64,000 nucleotides of DNA from Bacteroidota bacterium (GTDB lineage: Bacteria; Bacteroidota; Bacteroidia; Bacteroidales; Bacteroidaceae), in contig JAFABV010000080.1 in the NCBI GenBank assembly GCA_023425865.1, positions 1 to 64,000 on the forward strand, in the 5' to 3' direction. A model generated the notes under the pieces. It saw only the letters and a list, made by a program, of their open reading frames with translations. It made no database searches and had not been told where the DNA came from. Positions within the stretch are counted from its first letter, which is position 1; the number at the start of each line of letters is the position of its first letter. Shown here piece by piece: positions 54,317 through 63,800 of this stretch. The position numbers and the translations under genes were made by a program.

Positions 54317-54382
54317 TAGGGAAATCCTACCTCGCGTTTAGGCGATTACCTTTGCGTGGCTCGTATGCAAGGGCTATCTTTG
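54317..54382 (+). promoter_or_regulatory. Paired half-sites and promoter of paralog 2
   Basis: TAGGGAAATCC begins at 54317 and TAGGCGATTACC at 54339, again 22 bp apart and with the second 36 bp before TATCTTTG (54375-54382). TTTG at 54351-54354 lies 20 bp before the -7 box. Confidence 0.7.
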
Positions 54383-54438
54383 CGGTATAAACCAAGAGAG
54401 TTACATATCCTATTGTAGAACCTATAATACAGAGAACG

Positions 54439-55020
54439 ATGAAGAAGCTGATGATTCTGGCCATGATGGTTGCGATAGCAACATCGGCCGCCGCCATGAC
54501 ATACCGCGAGGCCAAGCGCGAGGCCCTGTTCCTCGCCGACAAGATGGCCTACGAGCTCAACCTGACCGACGAGCAGTATGAGGCCGCTTATGAGATTAAC
54601 CTCGACTACCTGATGTCTGTCGACAGTCGTAGTCATGTGTACGGCGACTATTGGGCCCGTCGCAATCGTCTGCTTCGCACCGTCTTCGACCCCTGGCAGT
54701 ACAGCGCTTATCTGGCCGCTTCCTACTTCTACCGCCCGCTTTACTGGGCCGGCAATTCCTGGCAGTGGCGCATCTACAGTCGCTATGACCGTGGTCGGTT
54801 CTATCGCAGCCATCCTGTGGCCTATGTGAGTTATCGTGGTGGCCGTCCGGTGCGCTATTACGAATCTCGCACATGGGGCCGTCCGGCCAGAGTCTACGGC
54901 TACGACCGCGGTCGCCGCCATTATGACGGCTATTCATACGGTTCGCGTCATGACAACGGCCGCCGCCACTTCGGCAACGGTGGCTGGGACAACGGCCATC
55001 ACAGGCACCACGGCCATTGA
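54439..55020 (+). CDS. Small secreted protein of unknown function, paralog 2
   Basis: A 193-residue exported protein, closely related to the preceding gene: signal peptide MKKLMILAMMVAIATSAAA, then MTYREAKREALFLADKMAYELNLTDEQYEAAYEINLDYL and WQYSAYLAASYFYRPLYWAGNSWQWRIYSRYDRGRFYRS. The C-termini differ: this one is Gly/His/Arg/Tyr-rich (GYDRGRRHYDGYSYGSRHDN ... HHRHHGH), whereas paralog 1 is Lys/Glu-rich. The conserved front and divergent tail suggest a shared envelope role with different binding partners. Upstream control elements are duplicated too. No function can be assigned. Confidence 0.85.
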   Translation: MKKLMILAMMVAIATSAAAMTYREAKREALFLADKMAYELNLTDEQYEAAYEINLDYLMSVDSRSHVYGDYWARRNRLLRTVFDPWQYSAYLAASYFYRPLYWAGNSWQWRIYSRYDRGRFYRSHPVAYVSYRGGRPVRYYESRTWGRPARVYGYDRGRRHYDGYSYGSRHDNGRRHFGNGGWDNGHHRHHGH

Positions 55021-55226
55021 TGCCGTAGGGGCATGCGGCAACCGAGGTCACACACCTATTTATATATATCCCACGACAAACCAGTCGGGCAGTCTCTCTC
55101 AAGGGTGAATACTCAGCAATGGGCATTCACCCGTTATATTATTGTGGCTACCCGGATGTCGGGCCAATGGTCAATCGCACTGCCTAATCGTCGCCCATCC
55201 CGTTGTATGGCTCTTCACCGGCCATG

Positions 55227-55739
55227 CTATCTCATCTTCCTGCGTAGCCTAAGGGCGGGTACGGCGATGTCGGCCTGCCAGCCTGCCACGCGATGGATAA
55301 GACGCGACAGCGCCTTGCGATAGTCGTCGGGATAGCTCAGCGTGAGGACGTACCAGCAACGGCCACGGCGCACATAGCGGCTGAGACAACTGTAACGCTC
55401 TGTGCCGGGCAGGGGGCGCAGGGTGGTGAAGTGGGGCCGTGGGTCGTCCACCGTGCAGGCTGGCACCACCCTGCACTCGATAACGATGTTGATGTTGCGG
55501 GCATGGTAGTCGAAACGCACGTGTCCGATGCCGAAACTGTCGTTCTGCTCGCGCTCGAAGAAGCTGGGGTAGGGCACCCGGTAGCCGAAGTCGGGGTCGG
55601 TGTATTCGTCGAAGGCGATGTAGTTCATGGCCTCGGCAAACTGCTCCGTGGACGGCCGCTCGTCTCTGGGCTGGATACACAGCTCACCGAGTGTACCCAG
55701 CAACAGCAGCATGAGGAATATCGGCAGCAGGCGTTTCAT
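55227..55739 (-). CDS. Hypothetical exported protein
   Basis: Unrecognised 170-residue protein. Signal peptide MKRLLPIFLMLLLLGTLGE with a possible cleavage near LGELC (the Cys could mark a lipoprotein, but the lipobox is poor). The mature part has strands such as FDEYTDPDFGYRVPYPSFFEREQNDSFGIGHVRFDYHARNINIVIECRVVP and CWYVLTLSYPDDYRKALSRLIHRV, like small alpha/beta envelope proteins. It is downstream of the barrel protein at 55843 on the same strand, 103 bp away across a heptamer repeat, and might be co-transcribed. Confidence 0.65.
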   Translation of the reverse strand: MKRLLPIFLMLLLLGTLGELCIQPRDERPSTEQFAEAMNYIAFDEYTDPDFGYRVPYPSFFEREQNDSFGIGHVRFDYHARNINIVIECRVVPACTVDDPRPHFTTLRPLPGTERYSCLSRYVRRGRCWYVLTLSYPDDYRKALSRLIHRVAGWQADIAVPALRLRRKMR

Positions 55740-55810
55740 GAGTGATAATGAAGCATGAAGGATGAACTTGTATGGTGTACCATGTCCTGCACCTCCCGTA
55801 GCGCAAGCTA

Positions 55811-55841
55811 ATTTTGAATTTTGAATTTTGAATTTTGAATT
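55811..55841. repeat. Heptamer tandem repeat ATTTTGA
   Basis: Four and a half exact copies of the 7-bp unit ATTTTGA between the barrel-protein gene and the hypothetical gene. Same unit, on the opposite strand, as the array at 36866-36916. Confidence 0.85.
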
Positions 55842-55842
55842 G

Positions 55843-57888
55843 CTAAAGAATCCCCGTCTGCGTGTCCTTGTTTTGCATTTTCTTCTCGATGTCGCGATAT
55901 TTGCGGCCTCGGTTCAGCTTCCACGCCAGTCCGATGGTCACCATGTTGCCGAGGTTGTTGCTGCGTATCACCATCGTCTTGCGCACATACCGGTTGAGCA
56001 CTTCGCTGCGGTCGATCTCCGGATTGTCTTGCAGCGGATGCTGCCAGTGCAGCTTCAGCTCCAGGTTGCCCATGCGGTAGCTGCACGTGAGGTAGGTGAC
56101 CATGCCCTGGTTGCCGTGCATCTCACCCTCTACAAACTCCCACCCGTTGTCGGCATAGGCCGTGAGCGTCCATCGTCCCAGCATGGCCTGTGCCGAGCCT
56201 CCGTAGTTGTAGGTCGTGAGGTCGTGGTGATAGTCGTCGCCCCGGTTGCAGAACCGGTAGATGCCGGCGTAGGCCGAGACCGTGAGTTTCTGGTCGATGA
56301 GGTCATAGCGCATGGTACCCATGGCATAGTACATGTTGATGGCAGGCTGGTTTTTCTGGGTGTAGTAGAACTGGTTGTCGGCTGACCGGCTGTAGCTGGC
56401 CATGTTGGGGTTGTGGTTCAGGCGACACTCTGCGTCGGCTCCGAGCGTGAGCCGCGGCCGGGTGTAGGCCAGTCGCAACCGGTGCGTCGTCACGCGGTTG
56501 GGCTCGAGGTCAGGATTTCCCACCGTCCACTCGCGACTGTTCTGCCTGATGCGCGTGTCGCTGATCATGGCGATGCGCGAGATATACTGGCTCACCTCAA
56601 AGCTGTAGCGCAGGCTCCAGGGCTCGGCGATGGTCCACGTGAGCGTTGCTTTGGGGCGCCAGAGCCAGTAGTGGTAACGGTAGCTGCCCTGCCGGTAGCG
56701 CTCGTGGCTCACGCCCGTGCCGGCCACGAAGCCCAATGGCCCCAAGTGGCCCTTGGCCTCGCCGAAAAGGTAGAGGCTGGCGTTGTGCATGCGGTTCACC
56801 GACAGCACGTCGCCCTCGTAGCTGTTGCGGGTGTATTTCAGGCTGTGGCGCAGTCCCGTCGACAGGTTGAGCCGTTTCAGTCGGTTCTCGTAGATGGCCT
56901 CGGTCATGACTGACCACGTGCTGCCGTCCACGTCGTAGGCGTAGGCCCCGCCCTCGTCGGCGTAGCTGTGGCTGCGCGTGGCGATGGCAGTGGCCACGGT
57001 GTTGGCGGTGAGTGTCTGGTGACTGCCCAACTCGTGCGAGAAGTAGAGGTCGAGCGACGGCGCGCTGCTGCGGTCGCGGTTGCGGCTGCTGGTCAGGGTG
57101 CCGGTGCCCCGTTCGCTGACCAGCATGTCGTACCAGCCACCGGGATTATGGTCGAAGGCGGCCGACAGCGTGGCCTGGAAGACGTACGATGCCGAGTCGG
57201 CGAGGTTGCATTTCAGGTCCACTGTGTGGCTGTAGTTGCGTCTGCGGCTTTGCAGCACCTCGCGGGTGAGCACGTCGTGCGTGCCGTCGGTGAGCAGGTA
57301 GTCGGCCTCCTCGCGGTAGTCGTTGTTCCTGAAGTCGGTATAGTTGAAATCGTAGGCCAGTCCCACCTCGGCCTTGCCGCGGTTCATGCGGGCGTAGACG
57401 GCGTTGTCGCCGCGGCGTGTCGTCAGCGCGTCTGTCAGGTCGAGACCCATGGTGTAGCCCTTGTCGGCCCGCGCCGTCTTGATGTCGATGACGTAGGCGA
57501 TGCCCTCGCCGTAGCGCACACCGGGGTTGTCGATGACGTTGATGTGTCTCACCCGTTGCGGGTCGAGCGTCAGCAGGTCGGCCTTCGAGGCCAGCGTGCC
57601 GTCGATGCGCAGCTGCACCGCGCCCTGGTTGCCCAGCGTCGTCACGGTGTGCATCACCTCATCGATGCGCAGCGTGGCCAGGTCGAGCTTGGCCAGCAGA
57701 CTGTAGCCGTTGGTCGATGCCGCCTTCTGTGCCTCGGTGGGCACCAGCAGCCGGCCGTCGGCCTTCTGTGTCACGCGGGCGGCCTTGACGTTCACCTCCT
57801 CCAGTTGCACGGCCTTGTCGTCCTGGGCCCAGACCCCAAGAGGCAGCATTGCGGCTGCCAGCATCCATCCTTTGCAATACATGGTCAT
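55843..57888 (-). CDS. Outer-membrane TonB-dependent-receptor-like barrel protein
   Basis: Predicted outer-membrane protein with plug and barrel, 681 residues. Signal peptide MLAAAMLPLGVWAQ; a plug-like part follows (VQLEEVNVKAARVTQKADGRLLVPT, then GNQGAVQLRIDGTLASKADLLTLDPQRVRHINVIDNPGVRYG); the rest is a barrel of the OMP_b-brl_3 type (YARMNRGKAEVGLAYDFNYTD, WTVGNPDLEPNRVTTHRLRLAYTRPRL). No SusD partner. The neighbouring gene upstream codes for a membrane-tethered winged-helix regulator, a pairing that suggests specific control. Ligand unknown. It has its own promoter only about 15 bp before the start codon. Confidence 0.87.
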   Translation of the reverse strand: MTMYCKGWMLAAAMLPLGVWAQDDKAVQLEEVNVKAARVTQKADGRLLVPTEAQKAASTNGYSLLAKLDLATLRIDEVMHTVTTLGNQGAVQLRIDGTLASKADLLTLDPQRVRHINVIDNPGVRYGEGIAYVIDIKTARADKGYTMGLDLTDALTTRRGDNAVYARMNRGKAEVGLAYDFNYTDFRNNDYREEADYLLTDGTHDVLTREVLQSRRRNYSHTVDLKCNLADSASYVFQATLSAAFDHNPGGWYDMLVSERGTGTLTSSRNRDRSSAPSLDLYFSHELGSHQTLTANTVATAIATRSHSYADEGGAYAYDVDGSTWSVMTEAIYENRLKRLNLSTGLRHSLKYTRNSYEGDVLSVNRMHNASLYLFGEAKGHLGPLGFVAGTGVSHERYRQGSYRYHYWLWRPKATLTWTIAEPWSLRYSFEVSQYISRIAMISDTRIRQNSREWTVGNPDLEPNRVTTHRLRLAYTRPRLTLGADAECRLNHNPNMASYSRSADNQFYYTQKNQPAINMYYAMGTMRYDLIDQKLTVSAYAGIYRFCNRGDDYHHDLTTYNYGGSAQAMLGRWTLTAYADNGWEFVEGEMHGNQGMVTYLTCSYRMGNLELKLHWQHPLQDNPEIDRSEVLNRYVRKTMVIRSNNLGNMVTIGLAWKLNRGRKYRDIEKKMQNKDTQTGIL

Positions 57889-57903
57889 TCGTTTTTTTTA
57901 ACG

Positions 57904-57936
57904 CAAAGGTAGGGCGGCATGGGGCGAAGGCACAAA
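57904..57936 (-). promoter_or_regulatory. Promoter of the barrel-protein gene
   Basis: Minus strand TTTG (57936-57933), 21-bp spacer, TACCTTTG (57911-57904). The TTTG is part of the T tract of the terminator just upstream. Transcription would start only about 10 bases before the start codon at 57888. Confidence 0.65.
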
Positions 57937-57987
57937 AAAAGAGTCTGACATCTACCTGACATTTCATGTCGGCCGATGTTCAGACTC
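57934..57987 (-). terminator. Terminator of the winged-helix gene
   Basis: On the minus strand, arms GAGTCTGAACATC (57987-57975) and GATGTCAGACTC (57952-57941) pair with one bulge, with a second inner stem (CCGACAT/ATGTCAG), followed by seven T residues. It lies 30 bp after the stop codon of the membrane-tethered regulator. Confidence 0.85.
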
Positions 57988-58015
57988 GTATATGTCGCTG
58001 ATTGTAAATCGATTG

Positions 58016-58747
58016 TCAGTCTTCTTGCAAACGGTAGTCCTTGCCCCGGTCAGAGACGATTCTCATCCCTCCATGTGCCTCCACCACGGGCTTGAGGCGC
58101 CTGACGAGGGTGTAAAGCGTCTCGCTGGCGTCGGGCTTGCGGGGCCAGAGCGCGTCGCAGATCTCTTGTTTAGAGAGGCGGTGGTCCTCGGCCCTGAAAA
58201 ACATCGCCATGAGTTGCTGCTGCATGGGTGTCAGCGCCACGGGCTGCCGGTTCAGGTCGTAGAAATGGGCCTGTGTCTCATTCATCATCATGCCACCCAC
58301 CACGATCATGCCTTGTCGGCGCTGTCTGAGGTGATTCATCGATGCCGCCATCCACAGCAGGGCCGCCAGCGTCAGTGCCAGGGGCAGGCGTTGGTCGGAG
58401 AGGGCCAGCACCGAAGCCATCGAGCAGTTGGCATACCCCTGAAACTCCAGCGTGCGCGCCTTGCCGCGCCACTGCATCCTACGGCTGGCGAGTCCGCCTC
58501 GACGGTCGTCGAGGGCATAATAGACAATCGACTGCCGGCGCAGGGCCTCAATCTTCAGGTGGCTGCGGTAGTGGCGTATGGTGTCGGGCGTGATCCATCC
58601 CTCCTGCTTCTGCTGCAGGGTGAGAGCCAGCGCCTGGTTCATGTCGTGGATGATGTCGCGCTCTGCATGGTGGTAGCTGCGTATGCTCGCGGAGACAGCC
58701 GAGCCTATCAGGAGCACAAAGACGAGAATGGCGTGGTACGATTTCAT
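58016..58747 (-). CDS. Membrane-tethered winged-helix transcription factor
   Basis: A 243-residue protein with an OmpR/PhoB-type winged helix at the C-terminus (about 165-243: LTPMQQQLMAMFFRAEDHRLSKQEICDALWPRKPDASETLYTLVRRLKPVVEAHGGMRIVSDRGKDYRLQ) but no receiver domain. Hydrophobic segments lie at 6-22 and 120-138, so a ~95-residue domain (23-118) projects into the periplasm. This is a one-component design like ToxR, but with the DNA-binding domain C-terminal after a second membrane segment. It precedes the barrel-protein gene on the same strand, with a terminator and promoter between. It may sense an envelope signal and control that gene; this is inferred. Confidence 0.85.
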   Translation of the reverse strand: MKSYHAILVFVLLIGSAVSASIRSYHHAERDIIHDMNQALALTLQQKQEGWITPDTIRHYRSHLKIEALRRQSIVYYALDDRRGGLASRRMQWRGKARTLEFQGYANCSMASVLALSDQRLPLALTLAALLWMAASMNHLRQRRQGMIVVGGMMMNETQAHFYDLNRQPVALTPMQQQLMAMFFRAEDHRLSKQEICDALWPRKPDASETLYTLVRRLKPVVEAHGGMRIVSDRGKDYRLQED

Positions 58748-58852
58748 TGTAGGTAAGCGTTGTGGTTGACAAGGGCAAATGTACGAAATATCCTTGCAGG
58801 GTGTATGTCACACAGTATTAAGAAACCCTAAAACAGGTCTCTGTGAACGCAC

Positions 58853-58889
58853 TATCGCAGCACCGGACCGTCTGTCTGATGCTGCGATA
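58853..58889 (-). terminator. Hairpin downstream of ddh
   Basis: TATCGCAGCA (58853-58862) and TGCTGCGATA (58880-58889) are perfect 10-bp inverted repeats with a 17-base loop, about 30 bp downstream of ddh. No T tract. Confidence 0.55.
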
Positions 58890-58920
58890 GAAATGATTAG
58901 GTTGGAGATGGCGGCCGTGC

Positions 58921-59820
58921 TTATACCAGCGTGCCGATAATCTCCTCGCGCGAGCCGGCCAGCATGTCGATGACCGGAATCTCGGGCATGGTGTAGCATC
59001 CGGGCTGCAGGCGCATGGAGGCGCGGGCCACGTTGACGAGCACCTGGGCTGTGAGGGCAGGGTTGTTGATGCTCATGTTGAACTCAAAGCGCTGGTTGGG
59101 TGTCTTGCCGCTCACGCCCTTGCGCACGAGGTGTACGCCGTGGCCCATGTCGCGCACGTCGTCTACCGACGGCACGGCAAAGACATGCGTCTCGTCGTGG
59201 GCAAAGTAGGGGTCGGCCTTGATCTCGGCCGTCACCTCCTCAAGCGTGGCACCGTCTTCGAGTTCCACGTACACCATGCGGCGGTGGATGCTCTCGCCCA
59301 GCGGAATGGTCACCGAGAGGGCGTTCTTCACACCCTTCTTGCTACGGGCGCACACCGAGTGTCCCATCGACATGCCCGGACCGAAGTTGGTGTAGCTCAG
59401 ACCCTTGGGGGCGAGGCTCTCCATGAGCACGCGTACCACCGAGTCGGATCCCGGGTCCCATCCGGCAGCGATGACGCTCACCTTGCCGGCCTTCTTGCAG
59501 TGCTCCATCTGGCTGGCGCGATACTCGAGGATAGAGGTGTGGATGTCGAAGCTGTCGACGGTGTTGATGCCCATGGCCACAATCTTCTCGGCATACTCGG
59601 GGCACGAGCGTGTGGGTGTGGCCAGGATGGCCACGTCGACGTCTTTCAGCTTGGCGATGTCGTCCACCACCTCGTAGGGAGTGAGCTCCAGAGGTTTGTT
59701 GTTGTCGCCCTGACGGCGCACGATACCTGCAATCTCGAAGTCGGGGGCAGCCTCCAGCGCCTCAACACTGTACTGTCCGATGTTGCCGTATCCTACTACG
59801 GCTGCTCTGATTTTCTTCAT
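58921..59820 (-). CDS. ddh: meso-Diaminopimelate dehydrogenase
   Basis: NADPH-dependent enzyme that converts tetrahydrodipicolinate with ammonia directly to meso-diaminopimelate, the single-step route to lysine and peptidoglycan precursor. The 299 residues include the Rossmann motif AAVVGYGNIGQYSVEAL, the substrate-binding part GWDPGSDSVVRVL, NFGPGMSMGHSVCARSKKGVK, and MSINNPALTAQVLVNVARAS. It is restricted to some bacteria, including many Bacteroidetes. Likely -7 box on the minus strand is TAAATTTG (59868-59861). The gene is divergent from ruvA. Confidence 0.96.
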   Translation of the reverse strand: MKKIRAAVVGYGNIGQYSVEALEAAPDFEIAGIVRRQGDNNKPLELTPYEVVDDIAKLKDVDVAILATPTRSCPEYAEKIVAMGINTVDSFDIHTSILEYRASQMEHCKKAGKVSVIAAGWDPGSDSVVRVLMESLAPKGLSYTNFGPGMSMGHSVCARSKKGVKNALSVTIPLGESIHRRMVYVELEDGATLEEVTAEIKADPYFAHDETHVFAVPSVDDVRDMGHGVHLVRKGVSGKTPNQRFEFNMSINNPALTAQVLVNVARASMRLQPGCYTMPEIPVIDMLAGSREEIIGTLV

Positions 59821-60112
59821 CTTTATGGTTGTTTGAATGTCGTTGTTATGGTTTGCATTGCAAATTTACATCATTCCGCCGAATAACTTCGCCTATTTAG
59901 TTTTTATTAAATCTAAAAAAGAATCAAAAGTAACAGTTTGTAAGTGATACCCGTTGCTACGGAGACATCTGTTTAGAATAGATTACTTATTTGTTTGCGA
60001 TTGGCTTTTTTGAGGCCTCTGCCCGCATCTTTGATAAGGCTTTCTCCCGCTTGATGCAATAAGAACCGCAATCGAGCGTTAATCAAGATGTATATACAAA
60101 ACGTTATAACGC
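59821..60112. promoter_or_regulatory. Divergent region between ddh and ruvA
   Basis: TAAATTTG on the minus strand (59868-59861) is a likely ddh -7 box. I could not pick a clear ruvA promoter. No gene is visible. Confidence 0.45.
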
Positions 60113-60730
60113 ATGATAGAATACATTAAGGGCGAGCTTGTGGAGCTCACTCCCGCTATCGCTGTTGTCGAGGCGGCCGGTGTGGGCTATGCGCTCAACA
60201 TCTCACTCAATACTTACACGGCCATTCAAGGCAAACAGAATGTAAAGCTATTGGTACATGAGTCGATACAGACGGGAGGGCGCGATGACAATTACACCCT
60301 CTACGGCTTTGCCACTAAGCAGGAACGTGAACTCTACCGGCTGCTTATCTCAGTGTCGGGCGTTGGGGCCAACACGGCGCGTACCATGCTTTCGTCGCTC
60401 TCTCCGGTCGAGCTCTGCAACGCCATCGCCAATGGTGACGAGCGCCTCATCAAGGGGGTGAAGGGTATAGGCTTGAAAACCGCCCAGCGTATTATCGTTG
60501 ACCTGAAGGACAAGATCATGACGGCAGGTATTGCCGACCAACTGCACGTATCTGCTTCGCCTTCTTCGCCAACGGTCAACGCGGCGGTGAAAGACGAGGC
60601 TGTCTCGGCCATGACAATGCTGGGATTCTCGCCCGTGCCCGCGGCCAAGATCATCACTGCCATACTTGTCGAGCAGCCTGACATGGCTGTGGAGATGGTG
60701 GTGAAGGAAGCCCTGAAGCGCATCAAGTAG
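60113..60730 (+). CDS. ruvA: Holliday junction DNA helicase subunit RuvA
   Basis: Tetrameric protein that binds Holliday junctions and loads RuvB for branch migration. The 205 residues have the OB-fold domain I (MIEYIKGELVELTPAIAVVEAAGVGYALNI), two helix-hairpin-helix motifs (LISVSGVGANTARTMLSSLSP and LIKGVKGIGLKTAQRIIVDLKD), a flexible acidic/Ser linker and C-terminal domain III that contacts RuvB. It precedes sprA; the ruvA-sprA order is found in other Bacteroidetes. Confidence 0.97.
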   Translation: MIEYIKGELVELTPAIAVVEAAGVGYALNISLNTYTAIQGKQNVKLLVHESIQTGGRDDNYTLYGFATKQERELYRLLISVSGVGANTARTMLSSLSPVELCNAIANGDERLIKGVKGIGLKTAQRIIVDLKDKIMTAGIADQLHVSASPSSPTVNAAVKDEAVSAMTMLGFSPVPAAKIITAILVEQPDMAVEMVVKEALKRIK

Positions 60731-60828
60731 TCATTCTGCCCGGGCGACCGGGGCTTTATGTGCATTACGCTAAAGCCGTGGCGCCACTGTGCGTGGGTGA
60801 TGGTATGATTTTTCGTGGAAAGACTGGA

Positions 60829-63800
60829 ATGAAGATAAGGAAATGTTATTTGCTGATGGTGGCGACGCTGGTTGTGGCAATGACCAGCTACGCTCTTGGC
60901 GTGCCTTTTCTTCAGGTGGACCCGCGCAAGCAGGACAGGCGCACCCAAACCAATCCACCAACCCACCAGTCCACTAACACACCCACCCACCAGCCCACCA
61001 ACTTCGACGAAGACACCATCCCCGACTCGCTGCTCCATCCCCGGTGGAAGATTCAGCGCACCACTCCCATCACTTACGATGACCTCGACCAGAACGCCAT
61101 GGACCTCAAACGGCCTGAGGGGCTACGTTATGAGGTGGTGTACAATGATACGCTCGACCGCTATATCATTGGTACGAAGATAGGTTCCACCTGGCTCGAC
61201 GCACCCATTATGATGACGCCCGACGAGTATATGAAGTGGAGTGAGCGCAATGGGCGCAACGCTTTTTATCGCTCGAAGAACGATGAGATATATAAGGCCA
61301 AGGGCAAGGAGAAGTTCGACTTCACGGATATGCACTTTGAACTGGGACCCGCAGAGAAGATCTTCGGCCCAGGCGGTGTGCGCATCAAGACACAGGGTAC
61401 GGCTGAACTGAAGTTTGGCGCTACCTTCAAGAAAATCGACAACCCCTCGTTGCCCATCCGCAACCGCAAGACCACGACGATGGATTTTGATGAGAAAATC
61501 AATCTCAATGTCAACGGCAGGGTAGGCGACAAGGTGAATATGAACCTCAATTACAACACCGACGCCACCTTTGACTTCGACGCGCAGAACATGAAGCTGA
61601 AGTACGACGGTAAGGAAGACGAGATCATCAAGCTGGTGGAGGCTGGCAATGTGTCGTTCCCCAGCAATTCATCGTTGGTGCAAGGTGCCAGCAGCCTGTT
61701 TGGATTGCGTACCGACATGCAGTTTGGTAAGCTCAAACTGCAAATGGTGGCCTCACAGAAGAAGAGCTCGTCGAAGAGCGTTACCAGTCAGGGAGGCAAG
61801 CAACTCACGTCGTTTGAGCTTAATGCCGCTGATTATGAGGAAAACCGGCACTTCTTCTTGGCTAAGTATTTCCGTAATCGCTATGACGCGGCGATGCGCA
61901 CCCTGCCCAACCTCACCACGGGCGTAACCATCAATCGTGTGGAGATATGGGTGACGAATAAGAGCGGCGTCACTTCCAACACCCGTAATATTGTGGCCCT
62001 CACCGACCTGGGTGAGAGCGACCGTGTGAGCAACCCCATGTGGAGTGTGGGTGGGTCGCCGGTGCCTGCCAATGCCGCCAACACAGAGTACTCGGCGATG
62101 GTGGGGCAATATGTGGCTGCCCGCGACATCGACCAGACTGCCACTACGCTTGAGGGAGCCGGCTTGGTGGGCGGCAATGACTATGAGAAGATACAGAGCG
62201 CACGCCTGCTCAATTCGTCGGAATACTCGGTCAATACGGCTTTGGGGTATGTGTCGCTGCGCACCTCTCTGCAGACTGACCAGGTGCTGGCCATTGCCTA
62301 CGAGTACACTTACAACGGACAGACGTATCAGGTAGGCGAGTTTGCCAGCGACATCACGGACGTAAGTCAGGCGCTTTTCGTCAAATCGCTCAAGAATACC
62401 AGCAACAATCCGCAGCAGGGCAACTGGCCGCTGATGATGAAGAACGTCTATTACTTGGCTTCTACCGTGGAAAAAGACAAGTTCAGGCTCGACGTGAAGT
62501 TCCAGAGCGACACCGCGGGCGTGTACCTTTCTTATATTCCAGAGACGCAGGTGAAGAGTCAGACGCTCATCAAAGTGCTGGGTGCCGACCGTTTGGACAA
62601 TAACAACAAGGCCCACTCCAATGGCTACTTCGATTATGTGGAGGGCTACACCGTGAGCAATGGGCGTGTGTTCTTCCCCACGGTAGAACCCTTCGGCAGA
62701 AGTCTCTACGATTATCTCGTCAGTCATGGCGTGCCTGCGCAGACGGCTAATAAGTATGCTTTCACCGAACTTTACGACTCTACAAAGACCATTGCCAAGC
62801 AGATAGCTGAGAAAGACAAGTACCTATTGCAGGGACAGTACCGGGGTACCTCGGCCAACGTCATCTCCTTAGGCGCGTACAATGTGCCCCAGGGATCGGT
62901 CACGGTGACGGCGGGCGGCGTACGCCTCACTGAGGGAGCTGACTATTCGGTAGACTACAGCGCCGGCGAAGTGACTATCCTCAACCAGAGCATCATAGAC
63001 GCGGGAACGTCGGTCAATGTGTCGTTAGAGAGCCAGAGCATGTATTCGCAGGAGCGCAAGACCATGCTTGGCATGAACTGGGAGTACGATTTTTCTAAGA
63101 ACTTCCAGATATCGGGAACCTTGCAGCACCTCTCTGAGCAGGCCCTCACCACCAAGGTGGCCATGGGTAAGGAACCGCTCAACAATACCCTTTGGGGATT
63201 CAATATCAACTGGAAAAAGGAGAGCCAATGGCTTACCAATATGCTCGACAAGTTGCCACTGCTGCACCTCACCCAGCCCTCGCAAATCTCGTTCACTGGT
63301 GAGTTTGCCCAGCTCATTGCCGGGCAGACCAGTGGTGTGCAAGACAATGCCTCGTACATCGATGACTTTGAGAATACCACCGACAAGATAGACGTATCGA
63401 CACCTGCCAACTGGGTGCTTTCAAGTGTGCCCTCCATGTTCTCCGAGAGTCAGGACAAGGTCACTCTGCGCAGTGGCTACAACCGCTCGCTGTTGGCTTG
63501 GTACAACATCGACCCGCTGTTCACCCGTCGCAGCAGCTCGTTGACGCCCGGTCATATCAAGAGCGACCTCGACCAGCTCAGTGACCCCTACGTGCGTGAG
63601 GTGTATGTCAAGGAAATCTATCCCAACCGCGACCAAAGTAGCTACAGCGGTGCCACTGCCACGCTACCCATCCTCAACCTGGCCTTCTATCCCAACGAGC
63701 GCGGCCCCTACAACTTCAACCCCGACCTTACTTCCACCGGACAACTCAACAATCCCGCCGCGCATTGGGGCGGCATGATGCGTAAGCTCGATACCAATGA

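Noticed and set aside
55021..55226. Possible small gene between paralog 2 and the hypothetical protein
   Set aside because: The ORFs found overlap the neighbours and show no signal or domain; it is a convergent intergenic region.
56968..57912. 314-residue plus-strand ORF opposite the barrel-protein gene
   Set aside because: Composition is dominated by Val/Gly/Arg as expected of an antisense frame, and the opposite strand has signal peptide, plug and barrel features.
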